From positions 23,581 to 87,580 of the forward strand of contig JACRHJ010000034.1 of assembly GCA_016212105.1 (NCBI GenBank): a stretch of DNA of 64,000 nucleotides. Direction: 5' to 3'. Positions within the stretch are counted from its first letter, which is position 1; every line of letters begins with the position of its first letter. The notes under the pieces were generated by a model that searched no databases, was not told the origin of the DNA, and worked only from the letters and a program-made list of their open reading frames with translations. Both the position numbers and the translations under genes were made by a program. Below, piece by piece: positions 32,006-38,863 of this stretch. Source of the stretch: Nitrospirota bacterium (GTDB taxonomy: Bacteria > Nitrospirota > JACRHJ01).

Positions 32006-33355
32006 ATGCGTTCCGTCATACATATATTACTCGGCATTATAATATTCGCGTCGCTCGCCGGCTGCGCCGCTCCGGGCAGGCGCGTAGGCACGGCGTCCAA
32101 GCCCGTTGTCGTCAAGAAGTCCGTCAGGACATTCGTCCTGGGCAACGGCGCGACACTGATAGTGAAGGAGGGCAGGAAGCCCGGCCCGACCGCGCTCCAG
32201 GTCTGGGTTACACAGGGCAGCCTGTCCGACCCCGAAGGCATGCCGGGTATCTCGCACTTTGTCGAGCACATGCTTTTCACCGGCTCGCTCCACCTGCCCA
32301 AGGGCAGGATGGAGCATTACCTGGAGTCCATGGGCGGGCGGCTGTCCGGGCATACCGGGCGGGACTTCAGCTACATCGGCGTGACGCTCCCCGGCCCCGG
32401 CTGGCAGCGCGGCCTCGACATCCTGTACGACCTCGCGGCCTACCCCCTGTTCAAGCCCGAGGACGTCGGGAGGCAGAAGAAGGTGGTCCAGCTCGAGATT
32501 GCCCAGAGGGAGAGAGAGCCGGACACGCTGGTCATCGACAACCTGTTTGGAGCGGCCTACGTCACGAACCAGTACAGGAACCCTGTAACCGGTACGGAGA
32601 GAGACGTGGCCGGGTTCACGAGGGACGACGTCTCGGGATACTACAGTGAGACATACGTCCCGTCGAACATGGTCATAGTGGTGGTTGGCGACGTGGACAC
32701 GGCCGAGGTCAGGGCCGCTGCCGAGAAGACGTTCGGCGCGATAGCCATGCAGGAGTACACCCCGCCCCGCGCAAGGCCGGAGGCCTTCCAGGCGCACACC
32801 CGCACGAAGTCCGCCGAGGGGCCGTACAGCCTGACGTACATGGCGATGGGCTGGCACATCTGCTCCGCGTCCGACCCGGACATGTACGCGGCCGAGGTGC
32901 TGCGCGCGATACTGGGGCAGGGCAAGGGCTCGCGGCTCTACCAGGAGCTCCGGGAGAGGATGGGCGCCGCGTTCGACGTCGAGGCCGAGCTGTTCCCGCT
33001 CCGGGAGCCGGGCCTGTTCGTCCTTACCGCGCACCTCAAGGCGGACGACCTGCGCCGCGTGACCTCCGAGGTCCTGCGCCAGGTGAACAAGCTGAAGGAC
33101 GAGTACGTCACGGACGCCGAGCTTGCGCGCGCCGTGGACTCCATCGAGGCCGGCTACCTGCTCGACAACGAGACCGCCGAGGGCCAGGCCTACGGGCTCG
33201 GCTACTGGGCCACGGTGCACGGCGAGGACGACCCAGGCATGTACGTCGAGAACATCCGGAGGGTTACGCCGGAGGACCTGCGCCGCGTCGCCCAGAAGTA
33301 CCTCGGCGAGGGTAACTACACGCTGTCGCTGGTGGGGCCGGAGGGCGGCAGGTAG
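32006..33355 (+). CDS. M16 family (insulinase-type) zinc peptidase, lipoprotein
   Basis: A 449-residue protein, ATG 32006 after AAAGGG. The N-terminus is a signal peptide with lipobox (FASLAGC), so it is predicted to be lipid-anchored in the periplasm. The catalytic inverted zinc motif is ISHFVEHMLFTG (HXXEH), with the third ligand Glu in VVQLEIAQREREPD some 75 residues later. The C-terminal half has the M16 fold with the usual RLYQELRERMGAAFDVEAEL substrate-binding region. Length fits a single-subunit bacterial M16 with two domains. Substrate peptides unknown. Confidence 0.9.
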   Translation: MRSVIHILLGIIIFASLAGCAAPGRRVGTASKPVVVKKSVRTFVLGNGATLIVKEGRKPGPTALQVWVTQGSLSDPEGMPGISHFVEHMLFTGSLHLPKGRMEHYLESMGGRLSGHTGRDFSYIGVTLPGPGWQRGLDILYDLAAYPLFKPEDVGRQKKVVQLEIAQREREPDTLVIDNLFGAAYVTNQYRNPVTGTERDVAGFTRDDVSGYYSETYVPSNMVIVVVGDVDTAEVRAAAEKTFGAIAMQEYTPPRARPEAFQAHTRTKSAEGPYSLTYMAMGWHICSASDPDMYAAEVLRAILGQGKGSRLYQELRERMGAAFDVEAELFPLREPGLFVLTAHLKADDLRRVTSEVLRQVNKLKDEYVTDAELARAVDSIEAGYLLDNETAEGQAYGLGYWATVHGEDDPGMYVENIRRVTPEDLRRVAQKYLGEGNYTLSLVGPEGGR

Positions 33356-33359
33356 CTAT

Positions 33360-33671
33360 ATGATAATAGTCCCGTCGGTAAACGGAGTGCCCATCCGCCT
33401 GACGCAGGAGCGCTGGGCGCACATAGTCCGGAACCACCCCGAGATGGACGGGTGGAAGGATACGGTACTGGACACGCTGGCGCACCCGGACATGGTCCAG
33501 GAGGGCGATTACGGCGCGCTGATCGCCCTCGGATATCACGAGGAAACCGTTTTGGGTTCTAAGTGGATGGTGGTAATATATAAAGAGACGGACGTCGACG
33601 ACGGTTTTGTGCTTACCGCATATTTCACTCGCAGGCCGTCGGCTTCAAGGAGGGTAGTATGGAAGCGTTGA
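33360..33671 (+). CDS. Small protein, possible toxin partner of the DUF2283 protein
   Basis: A 103-residue protein from ATG 33360, four bases after the peptidase stop. The sequence VPIRLTQERWAHIVRNHPEM, DTVLDTLAHPDMVQEGDYGA and ETVLGSKWMVVIYKETD resembles small RelE/barnase-EndoU-like or DUF4258-type proteins (W-HI-HPE...TL-PD), a group often found as toxin-like partners. It overlaps the DUF2283 gene by 13 bases, the arrangement of two-gene toxin-antitoxin modules. The toxin role is inference from resemblance and gene pairing. Confidence 0.6.
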   Translation: MIIVPSVNGVPIRLTQERWAHIVRNHPEMDGWKDTVLDTLAHPDMVQEGDYGALIALGYHEETVLGSKWMVVIYKETDVDDGFVLTAYFTRRPSASRRVVWKR

Positions 33672-33874
33672 AGATACTCGAAAGGAATGAAAACCTGAGC
33701 TGGGATTATGACGGGGAGGCGGACGTTCTGTACATAAGCGTCGGCGAACCCGGCAACGCCCTCGGCGTGGACGTGGGCGATGGCGTTGTCATCAGGTACA
33801 ACGAAGATACAGGCGAGATGGTCGGCCTGACCATCATCGGCGTCCGCCAGAGAAGCATATCCGCCTTGAAGTGA
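33659..33874 (+). CDS. DUF2283 domain protein
   Basis: A 71-residue protein that starts within the end of the previous gene (GGAGGG upstream). LSWDYDGEADVLYISVGEPG followed by VDVGDGVVIRYNEDTGEMVGLTII is the DUF2283 signature. These small proteins frequently sit next to DUF4258-like genes and are suspected antitoxins; no DNA-binding motif is visible. Confidence 0.8.
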   Translation: MEALKILERNENLSWDYDGEADVLYISVGEPGNALGVDVGDGVVIRYNEDTGEMVGLTIIGVRQRSISALK

Positions 33875-34058
33875 CAATCCGCTCGCGGCTGTGTTATAAA
33901 GACTTGACGATGCGGGCGCGATTAATCGCGCCCATACGATTTTAGATACAGGCGGATTCTTCGCACAGCCTGCCCCATAATGCAACCCGGCGCGCCGAGG
34001 GCGTCGCGCCCTACAAATGACAAGCAGATTATCACCCATACACAGGAGGCATTATAAA

Positions 34059-35711
34059 ATGGCAAAGGTAAAGAGGGCGCTCATAAGCGTCTCGGACAAG
34101 ACGGGCGTAATAGATTTCGCCAGTAAGCTCGCGAAGATGGGCGTCGAGATACTCTCGACAGGCGGCACCGCCAAGGCGATGCGCGACGCGAAGGTCGCCG
34201 TCAAGGACGTGTCCGAGTTCACCGGATTCCCGGAGATGCTCGACGGCCGGGTAAAGACGCTGCACCCCAAGGTGCACGGCGGGCTGCTGGGCCGCCGCGG
34301 CGACAAGTCGCACGTCGCCCAGATGAAGGAGCACGGCATCGAGGCCATAGACATGGTCGTCGTCAACCTCTACCCGTTCGAGGCGACGATAAAGAAGGAC
34401 GGCTGCGGCTTCGAGGACGCCATCGAGAACATAGACATCGGCGGCCCGGCGATGATACGCTCCGCCTCCAAGAACTTCATGGACGTGGTCGTCATCGTGG
34501 ACCCGGCGGACTACGACGCCGTGGCGAAGGAATTGAAGGACGGCGCGGTATCGCCCAGGACCCGCTTCCGTCTCGCGGCGAAGGCATACGAGCACACAGC
34601 GAAGTACGACACGATGATATCGTCATTCTTCAAGGCCGCGGGCGCGATAGATACCGAGTACCCGTTCTTCCACAAGTCGGAGATGAAGACGACCAAGTCA
34701 CGCCCGTACCCGGAGGCCGTGCCCGCGCACTTCTCGGAGCAGGGCAAGGCGGACAGCCCGTTCCCGATATTCACCTCGCTGCCGCTCATCAAGGTGCAGG
34801 ACCTCCGCTACGGGGAGAACCCGCACCAGAGGGGCGCGTTCTACAGGGAGCCGGTCGTCACCGAGCCGTCCGTCGTCACGTCATGCCAGCTCCAGGGCAA
34901 GGCGATGTCGTTCAACAACTACCTTGACGCGAACTCGGCCCTCGAACTCGCCAAGGAGTTCACCGAGCCGGTCTCGGTCATCATAAAGCACAACAACCCC
35001 TGCGGCGTGGCGACGGCGGACAGGATTGTGGACGCATATGTACGTGCGAGGGAGATCGACCCGGTCTCCGCCTTCGGCGGCGTCCTCGCGTTCAACCGCA
35101 AGGTGGACGCGGCTACCGCGAAGGAGATAACCTCCACGTTCGTCGAGGTCGTCATCGCCCCGGGCTTCGACAGGAAGGCGCTTGAGCTGTTCAAGAAGAA
35201 GGACAACATACGCCTCCTCGACATCGGCTCTGCGATGCACGGTACGGCGTCCGGCTTCGACATGAAGCGCGTCGTCGGCGGCATGATAATTCAGGAGCGC
35301 GACCTCGGCATGATTGGCGACATCAAAAAGCTCAAGGTGGTGACCAAGCGCAAGCCGACGGCGGAGGAGTACAAGGGCCTCGCCTTCGCATGGAAGGTGG
35401 CGAAGCACGTCAAGTCGAACGCGATAATCTACTCATACGGGACGCACGTCATAGGCATCGGCGCGGGCCAGATGTCCCGCGTGGACAGCACCCGCCTCGG
35501 CGCATTGAAGTCCAACTTCCCGACCAAGGGCGCATGCCTCGCGTCCGACGCCTTCTTCCCCTTCCGGGACGGCATAGACGAGTGCGCGAAGCACGGCGTC
35601 ACGGCGATAATCGAGCCGGGCGGCTCGCTCAAGGACCCGGAGGTCATCGCCGCCGCGAACGAGTACGGCATAGCGATGGTGTTCACCGGGATGAGGCATT
35701 TCAGGCACTAA
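34059..35711 (+). CDS. purH: Bifunctional AICAR transformylase / IMP cyclohydrolase
   Basis: A 550-residue enzyme for the last two steps of IMP synthesis. Start ATG 34059 with AGGAGG upstream. N-terminal MGS-like cyclohydrolase domain: RALISVSDKTGVIDFASKLA, STGGTAKAMRDAKV, LDGRVKTLHPKVHGGLLGRR. C-terminal transformylase: LRYGENPHQRGAFY, IIKHNNPCGVATA (catalytic Lys-His) and TKGACLASDAFFPFRDGID. Complete and intact. purD follows only at 38864, with six accessory genes between, although the two are often adjacent. Confidence 0.96.
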   Translation: MAKVKRALISVSDKTGVIDFASKLAKMGVEILSTGGTAKAMRDAKVAVKDVSEFTGFPEMLDGRVKTLHPKVHGGLLGRRGDKSHVAQMKEHGIEAIDMVVVNLYPFEATIKKDGCGFEDAIENIDIGGPAMIRSASKNFMDVVVIVDPADYDAVAKELKDGAVSPRTRFRLAAKAYEHTAKYDTMISSFFKAAGAIDTEYPFFHKSEMKTTKSRPYPEAVPAHFSEQGKADSPFPIFTSLPLIKVQDLRYGENPHQRGAFYREPVVTEPSVVTSCQLQGKAMSFNNYLDANSALELAKEFTEPVSVIIKHNNPCGVATADRIVDAYVRAREIDPVSAFGGVLAFNRKVDAATAKEITSTFVEVVIAPGFDRKALELFKKKDNIRLLDIGSAMHGTASGFDMKRVVGGMIIQERDLGMIGDIKKLKVVTKRKPTAEEYKGLAFAWKVAKHVKSNAIIYSYGTHVIGIGAGQMSRVDSTRLGALKSNFPTKGACLASDAFFPFRDGIDECAKHGVTAIIEPGGSLKDPEVIAAANEYGIAMVFTGMRHFRH

Positions 35712-35783
35712 AAGCCGAGAGGCAAAGTCCCGCCTTTTTGTAAAAAAGGCGGCCCAAAAACTTCTGTGCGGGAAACATCAAAG

Positions 35784-36410
35784 ATGAAAATATTCATTGC
35801 CGTGTTGCTGCTCTTGTGCCTTGCCATCCCCGCATACGCGGAGGACGAGGGCGTCGACGCCAGAGGAGATATTGTATCGTCGTCGCACTACGACATCGAC
35901 GGAGACGGCGAGCTGGAGAGGGTGGACATATACCTCGCGTCCGGAAGGCGGTACGTGGACGATACGGACTGGTGCGGCAAGGGCGAGAAGTGGGAGGGCG
36001 AGTTCCATGTCCGCATCACGGACAACAAGAAGCTCCTCCGCGACAACCCGGAACCGCTCCATGTCGAGTTCTTCTGGCTGCCTGCCTTCGAACTGAGGTT
36101 CGCGGACTACAACTCCGACGGCAACGTTGACTTCAACGTAACCGGGTATTCCGGCTGCAACCTCCGCGAGGTCTACCTCTACACGATATACCCCGGCGGC
36201 AGGGTCGAGCGGCTCGATGTCGACGGCGACATACTTGCGTCCACGTCAGAGAGCTCGACCGGCATCGTCAACGCGCTTGGGGACGGCTGCCTGACCACCC
36301 AGCACACCGACGATGAGCAGGGCGTGGTGCAGGAGACCTGGTGCTGGAACAGCAGCATGTTCTTCCTGAAGGACACGATACTCGTCGGCGGGGAAGAGGG
36401 AGTGGAGTAG
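35784..36410 (+). CDS. Exported protein with calcium-loop-like repeats
   Basis: A 208-residue protein from ATG 35784; a signal peptide (MKIFIAVLLLLCLAIPAYAE) directs it outside the cytoplasm. SSHYDIDGDGELERVDIYLA and FADYNSDGNVDFNVTGY are Asp/Gly loops like EF-hand/dockerin or FG-GAP calcium sites. Cysteines (DWCGKG, SGCNLRE, DGCLTT, TWCWNS) could form two disulfides. The function is unknown. A CCCGCCTTTTT...AAAAGGCGGCCC repeat (35724-35763) fills the gap after purH. Confidence 0.7.
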   Translation: MKIFIAVLLLLCLAIPAYAEDEGVDARGDIVSSSHYDIDGDGELERVDIYLASGRRYVDDTDWCGKGEKWEGEFHVRITDNKKLLRDNPEPLHVEFFWLPAFELRFADYNSDGNVDFNVTGYSGCNLREVYLYTIYPGGRVERLDVDGDILASTSESSTGIVNALGDGCLTTQHTDDEQGVVQETWCWNSSMFFLKDTILVGGEEGVE

Positions 36411-36419
36411 GCACTGGGC

Positions 36420-37067
36420 ATGAAAACCGGCGGGCGATACGACACGTCAGGCCTTGCCGAGGCCCGGTCCGAGCCGGGCTCCCGTGGACGCGTGCTCAGG
36501 AACAGGCTCGGCATTACCCGCAAGCGGGAGATGGACGCGGCGGAATACAATGCGTATAACGCCGCTATCGTTTCCCTGTTGAAGTCGTATGGGCCGGAGC
36601 ACCGCTTCACTGCATCTGACATCCAGAAGATGCACCGCCTATGGCTGGGTGGCATCTACGAATGGTCGGGCGAGTACCGGCAGGTGAACGTGAGCAAGGG
36701 CGGCTTCTTCTTTGCCGCCTCAGGGCAGATACCGCTGCTCATGGCCGAGTTCGAGAAGGGGCCGCTGAGTCGGCATACGCCGTGCGCGTTCAAGGACATG
36801 CCGAGGGTCATCGAGGCGCTGGCCGAGGTACATGTCGAGCTTCTGTTGATCCATCCGTTCCGGGAAGGCAACGGACGGCTTGCGAGGCTGCTCTCAGTTT
36901 TGATGGGAACTCAGGCGGGTTTGCCGCTCTTGGACTTCTCATGCATAAGAGGGAAAAAGAAGGAAGAATACTTCGCAGCCGTGCGGGTAGGGCTGGACAG
37001 GGATTACAAACCGATGGAGAGGATATTTGAGCTTGTGATAGACACGGCGCTCAAGGCTTCTTGCTGA
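36420..37067 (+). CDS. Fic/DOC family protein
   Basis: A 215-residue protein with the complete Fic active-site motif HPFREGNGRLARLL (about residues 140-153), so it should transfer AMP (or a related group) to a protein hydroxyl. The flap region precedes it (YEWSGEYRQVNVSKGGFFFA). I see no inhibitory S/T-XXX-E-G/N helix in the protein itself, which points to a class I Fic needing a separate antitoxin; a small convergent gene (37051-37230) carries such a motif. The fic gene sits 9 bases after the exported-protein gene, and its 3' end overlaps the convergent gene. Confidence 0.88.
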   Translation: MKTGGRYDTSGLAEARSEPGSRGRVLRNRLGITRKREMDAAEYNAYNAAIVSLLKSYGPEHRFTASDIQKMHRLWLGGIYEWSGEYRQVNVSKGGFFFAASGQIPLLMAEFEKGPLSRHTPCAFKDMPRVIEALAEVHVELLLIHPFREGNGRLARLLSVLMGTQAGLPLLDFSCIRGKKKEEYFAAVRVGLDRDYKPMERIFELVIDTALKASC

Positions 37068-37230
37068 CGGTTGCCAACCTGGTTGCCGGTTTCGCGGGTG
37101 CGGCGGTTGCCTGGCGGACGTGTATACCCTCTATGGCGAACGAGGATACTGCGTGCCTGGTGATAGCCTCTTGCAGCGCCTTGGGGTCTTTGAGGTACGG
37201 GTTGGTTTCGATAAGGCTCTTCTTTTTCAT
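37051..37230 (-). CDS. Candidate Fic antitoxin, convergent to fic
   Basis: A 59-residue protein (ATG 37230), MKKKSLIETNPYLKDPKALQ then EAITRHAVSSFAIEGIHVRQ. SSFAIEG fits the Fic inhibitory motif (S/T)XXXE(G/N), whose glutamate blocks the ATP gamma-phosphate site. The last 17 bases overlap the 3' end of fic on the opposite strand. In known class I modules (VbhA/VbhT type) the antitoxin is upstream on the same strand, so this tail-to-tail layout is unusual. The role is inferred from the motif and location; short genes of this kind elsewhere are unannotated. Confidence 0.6.
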   Translation of the reverse strand: MKKKSLIETNPYLKDPKALQEAITRHAVSSFAIEGIHVRQATAAPAKPATRLATVSKKP

Positions 37231-37288
37231 GGAAATATGATAGCATGGGGGGGCCTTGAAGTAAAGGGGGATGTGGGGGGGCGTTTGA

Positions 37289-37630
37289 GGTCGCAAATTG
37301 CGACCGCAAAACACGTAACACATTGATTATCAAGGGTTGTTTGAGATCACAAATTGTGACCTCAATTGCCAATTATTTCAATGGGTTGCGAGCTTGAGGT
37401 CGCAATTTGCGACTTCATGTTTGTAACTTGTTGATTTTGCAGGGCTGTATGAGGTTGCAATTTGTGACCTCAAACTCCTAATCATCTTGATGGGTTATGG
37501 ACTTGAGATCACAGATTGTGATTTCAAGTTGGCAATATACAGCTTTTCAGGGGATTTGCGGTTGCAAATTGTGACCGCAAATCTATTGCCATATCAGATA
37601 GTTACGTGTTTGTGGTCACAAATTGTGACC
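37289..37630. repeat. Seven-unit array of 17-bp palindromes, period about 54 bp
   Basis: Seven copies of a GGTCGCAAATTGCGACC-like palindrome centre at 37289-37305, 37345-37361, 37398-37414, 37453-37469, 37507-37523, 37560-37576 and 37614-37630; starts are 56, 53, 55, 54, 53 and 54 apart. Copies vary by transitions that usually keep the symmetry (GGTCACAAATTGTGACC). Between them the sequence is AT-rich and different. Read in the right frame many units spell L-R-S-Q-(I/F)-(A/V)-T, as in the ORF6N gene just downstream. It ends 24 bases before the ORF6N start, so it may be an operator array. Confidence 0.85.
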
Positions 37631-37654
37631 GCAAATTACGGTTGCGGAGGCTAA

Positions 37655-38170
37655 ATGGAGTCCAGCGTTATACCAGCGGAGCGAATCGAACATTCGATAT
37701 ATGCTATACGAGGTAAGCGAGTCATGTTGGATTCCGACTTGGCAGAGGTATACAACGTATCTACGAAGGTACTCAACCAGCAGGTTAAACGAAACCTTGA
37801 CCGTTTTCCTGAAGACTTCATGTTTCAGTTGAACCGGGAAGAGTTCAACCGTTTGCAGTCGCAAATTGCGACCGCAAGTTTGACCAAGCGACGCACCGCT
37901 CCCTACGTCTTCACCGAGCACGGCGCGGTCATGCTCGCGAGTGTCTTGAACAGCCCGGTCGCGGTAGATGCGAGCGTGCAGGTCGTGCGCGCGTTCGTGA
38001 AGCTCCGGCAGTTGCTCGCGTCGCATGCGGACCTTGTGCGGAAGATTCACGCGCTTGAGAAGAAGTACGACTCGCAGTTCTCGGCCGTCTTCAAGGCGAT
38101 TAACGAACTGATGGAGCCGGTAGAGAAGGGCAAGAAGAAGGTGGTTGGGTTTCGGGCTGGGGGGAAGTGA
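37655..38170 (+). CDS. ORF6N (KilA-N-type) domain DNA-binding protein
   Basis: A 171-residue protein, ATG 37655 with GGAGG upstream. It has the ORF6N domain: IRGKRVMLDSDLAEVYNVST, KVLNQQVKRNLDRFPEDFMF, QLNREEFNRLQSQIATASLT and APYVFTEHGAVMLASVLNSP, then a helical C-terminal tail (LRQLLASHADLVRKIHALEK). ORF6N proteins are phage- or mobile-element-linked DNA binders. The DNA for LQSQIATA contains the same 17-bp palindrome as the upstream array (37857-37873). GC-rich relative to the array. Confidence 0.87.
   Translation: MESSVIPAERIEHSIYAIRGKRVMLDSDLAEVYNVSTKVLNQQVKRNLDRFPEDFMFQLNREEFNRLQSQIATASLTKRRTAPYVFTEHGAVMLASVLNSPVAVDASVQVVRAFVKLRQLLASHADLVRKIHALEKKYDSQFSAVFKAINELMEPVEKGKKKVVGFRAGGK
37857..37873. 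repeat. Intragenic copy of the array palindrome within the ORF6N gene
   Basis: AGTCGCAAATTGCGACC, differing at one end base from array unit 1; the match extends to both sides (CGTTTG...GCAA). It encodes residues SQIAT of the ORF6N protein. Confidence 0.85.
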
Positions 38171-38198
38171 GCGGGCGAGGACGTAAAGGGGGATGCAC

Positions 38199-38843
38199 AT
38201 GTCGGACTTAATTAACCAGGAAGATGTAAAGTTAAGTATTTTGCGAGGAATCGCAGATGCCCATCAGGACTATTTGCACCTGTCTGGTGGCGAATGGCTC
38301 GAGTGGGCTCCTGAATATTTTATTACAACAAGTATCGCACGCTCGGTAAAGAGGTCTATTCCATTAGATATATTTCTTGAAAACAATACTCGTGAAGCAG
38401 CTCAAGACTCTGGCGCACATGGAAAAGGCCGTCTATCTAAATTAATAAGGCCTGAAGGGCGCATAGATATACTTATATATGGTTTACCGGACTCTGAAGA
38501 AAATATATATCCCAAAGTGGTCATTGAAGTTAAGCACAGAGTTTATTCATTTGAAAAAATTAGACCTGATTTGGAAAGAATAAAGGGATTGCTTCGTCGC
38601 GATAAAACAGACAACACAACAATGCAGTTTGGAGCGCTGGCTTTTTATATTTCAAGAAATGATGGAGAGAGAGGGAAAAGTGATAATAGGATTAGAACAA
38701 TATTGGACAAAATCGAAACCGAGTCAATAAAGTTCTTCGGTGAATCATGTCATGTCGAGCTAAGCTATAATCTATATGTAGAGGTGAAAGATGCCTGGAC
38801 GGCGGCGTGTATTATGATCATACCGAAGGAAACTAGCGTATAA
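38199..38843 (+). CDS. AT-rich hypothetical protein, possible PD-(D/E)XK nuclease fold
   Basis: A 214-residue protein from ATG 38199 (AAGGGGG upstream; ATG 38193 is too close to it). Its base composition is clearly more AT-rich than purD and purH around it, a sign of transfer. RPEGRIDILIYGLPDSEENI followed by PKVVIEVKHRVYSFEKIRPD shows the D-x(n)-(E)XK spacing of PD-(D/E)XK nucleases (RID...VEVK-type). No transmembrane segment, no obvious partner. It could be a defence or mobile-element nuclease; assignment is by motif shape alone. Confidence 0.6.
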   Translation: MSDLINQEDVKLSILRGIADAHQDYLHLSGGEWLEWAPEYFITTSIARSVKRSIPLDIFLENNTREAAQDSGAHGKGRLSKLIRPEGRIDILIYGLPDSEENIYPKVVIEVKHRVYSFEKIRPDLERIKGLLRRDKTDNTTMQFGALAFYISRNDGERGKSDNRIRTILDKIETESIKFFGESCHVELSYNLYVEVKDAWTAACIMIIPKETSV

Positions 38844-38863
38844 CACCTTCACGGAGGAAATAA

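Noticed and set aside
31901..33355. Longer N-terminus for the M16 peptidase (from 31901)
   Set aside because: The extra codons lie in a 113-bp repeat copy, and the ATG at 32006 gives a proper signal peptide with lipobox.
37120..37326. Small + strand frame ending in LRSQIATAKHVTH
   Set aside because: The frame overlaps the antitoxin-like gene antisense and takes its end from palindrome unit 1. It has no ribosome site; the LRSQIAT spelling is explained by the array.
37284..37640. A CRISPR-like array (seven repeats with ~37-base spacers)
   Set aside because: Repeat units are only 17 bases, strongly palindromic and degenerate, the spacing drifts by up to 3 bases, and no cas gene is present. An operator or decayed coding repeat array fits better.
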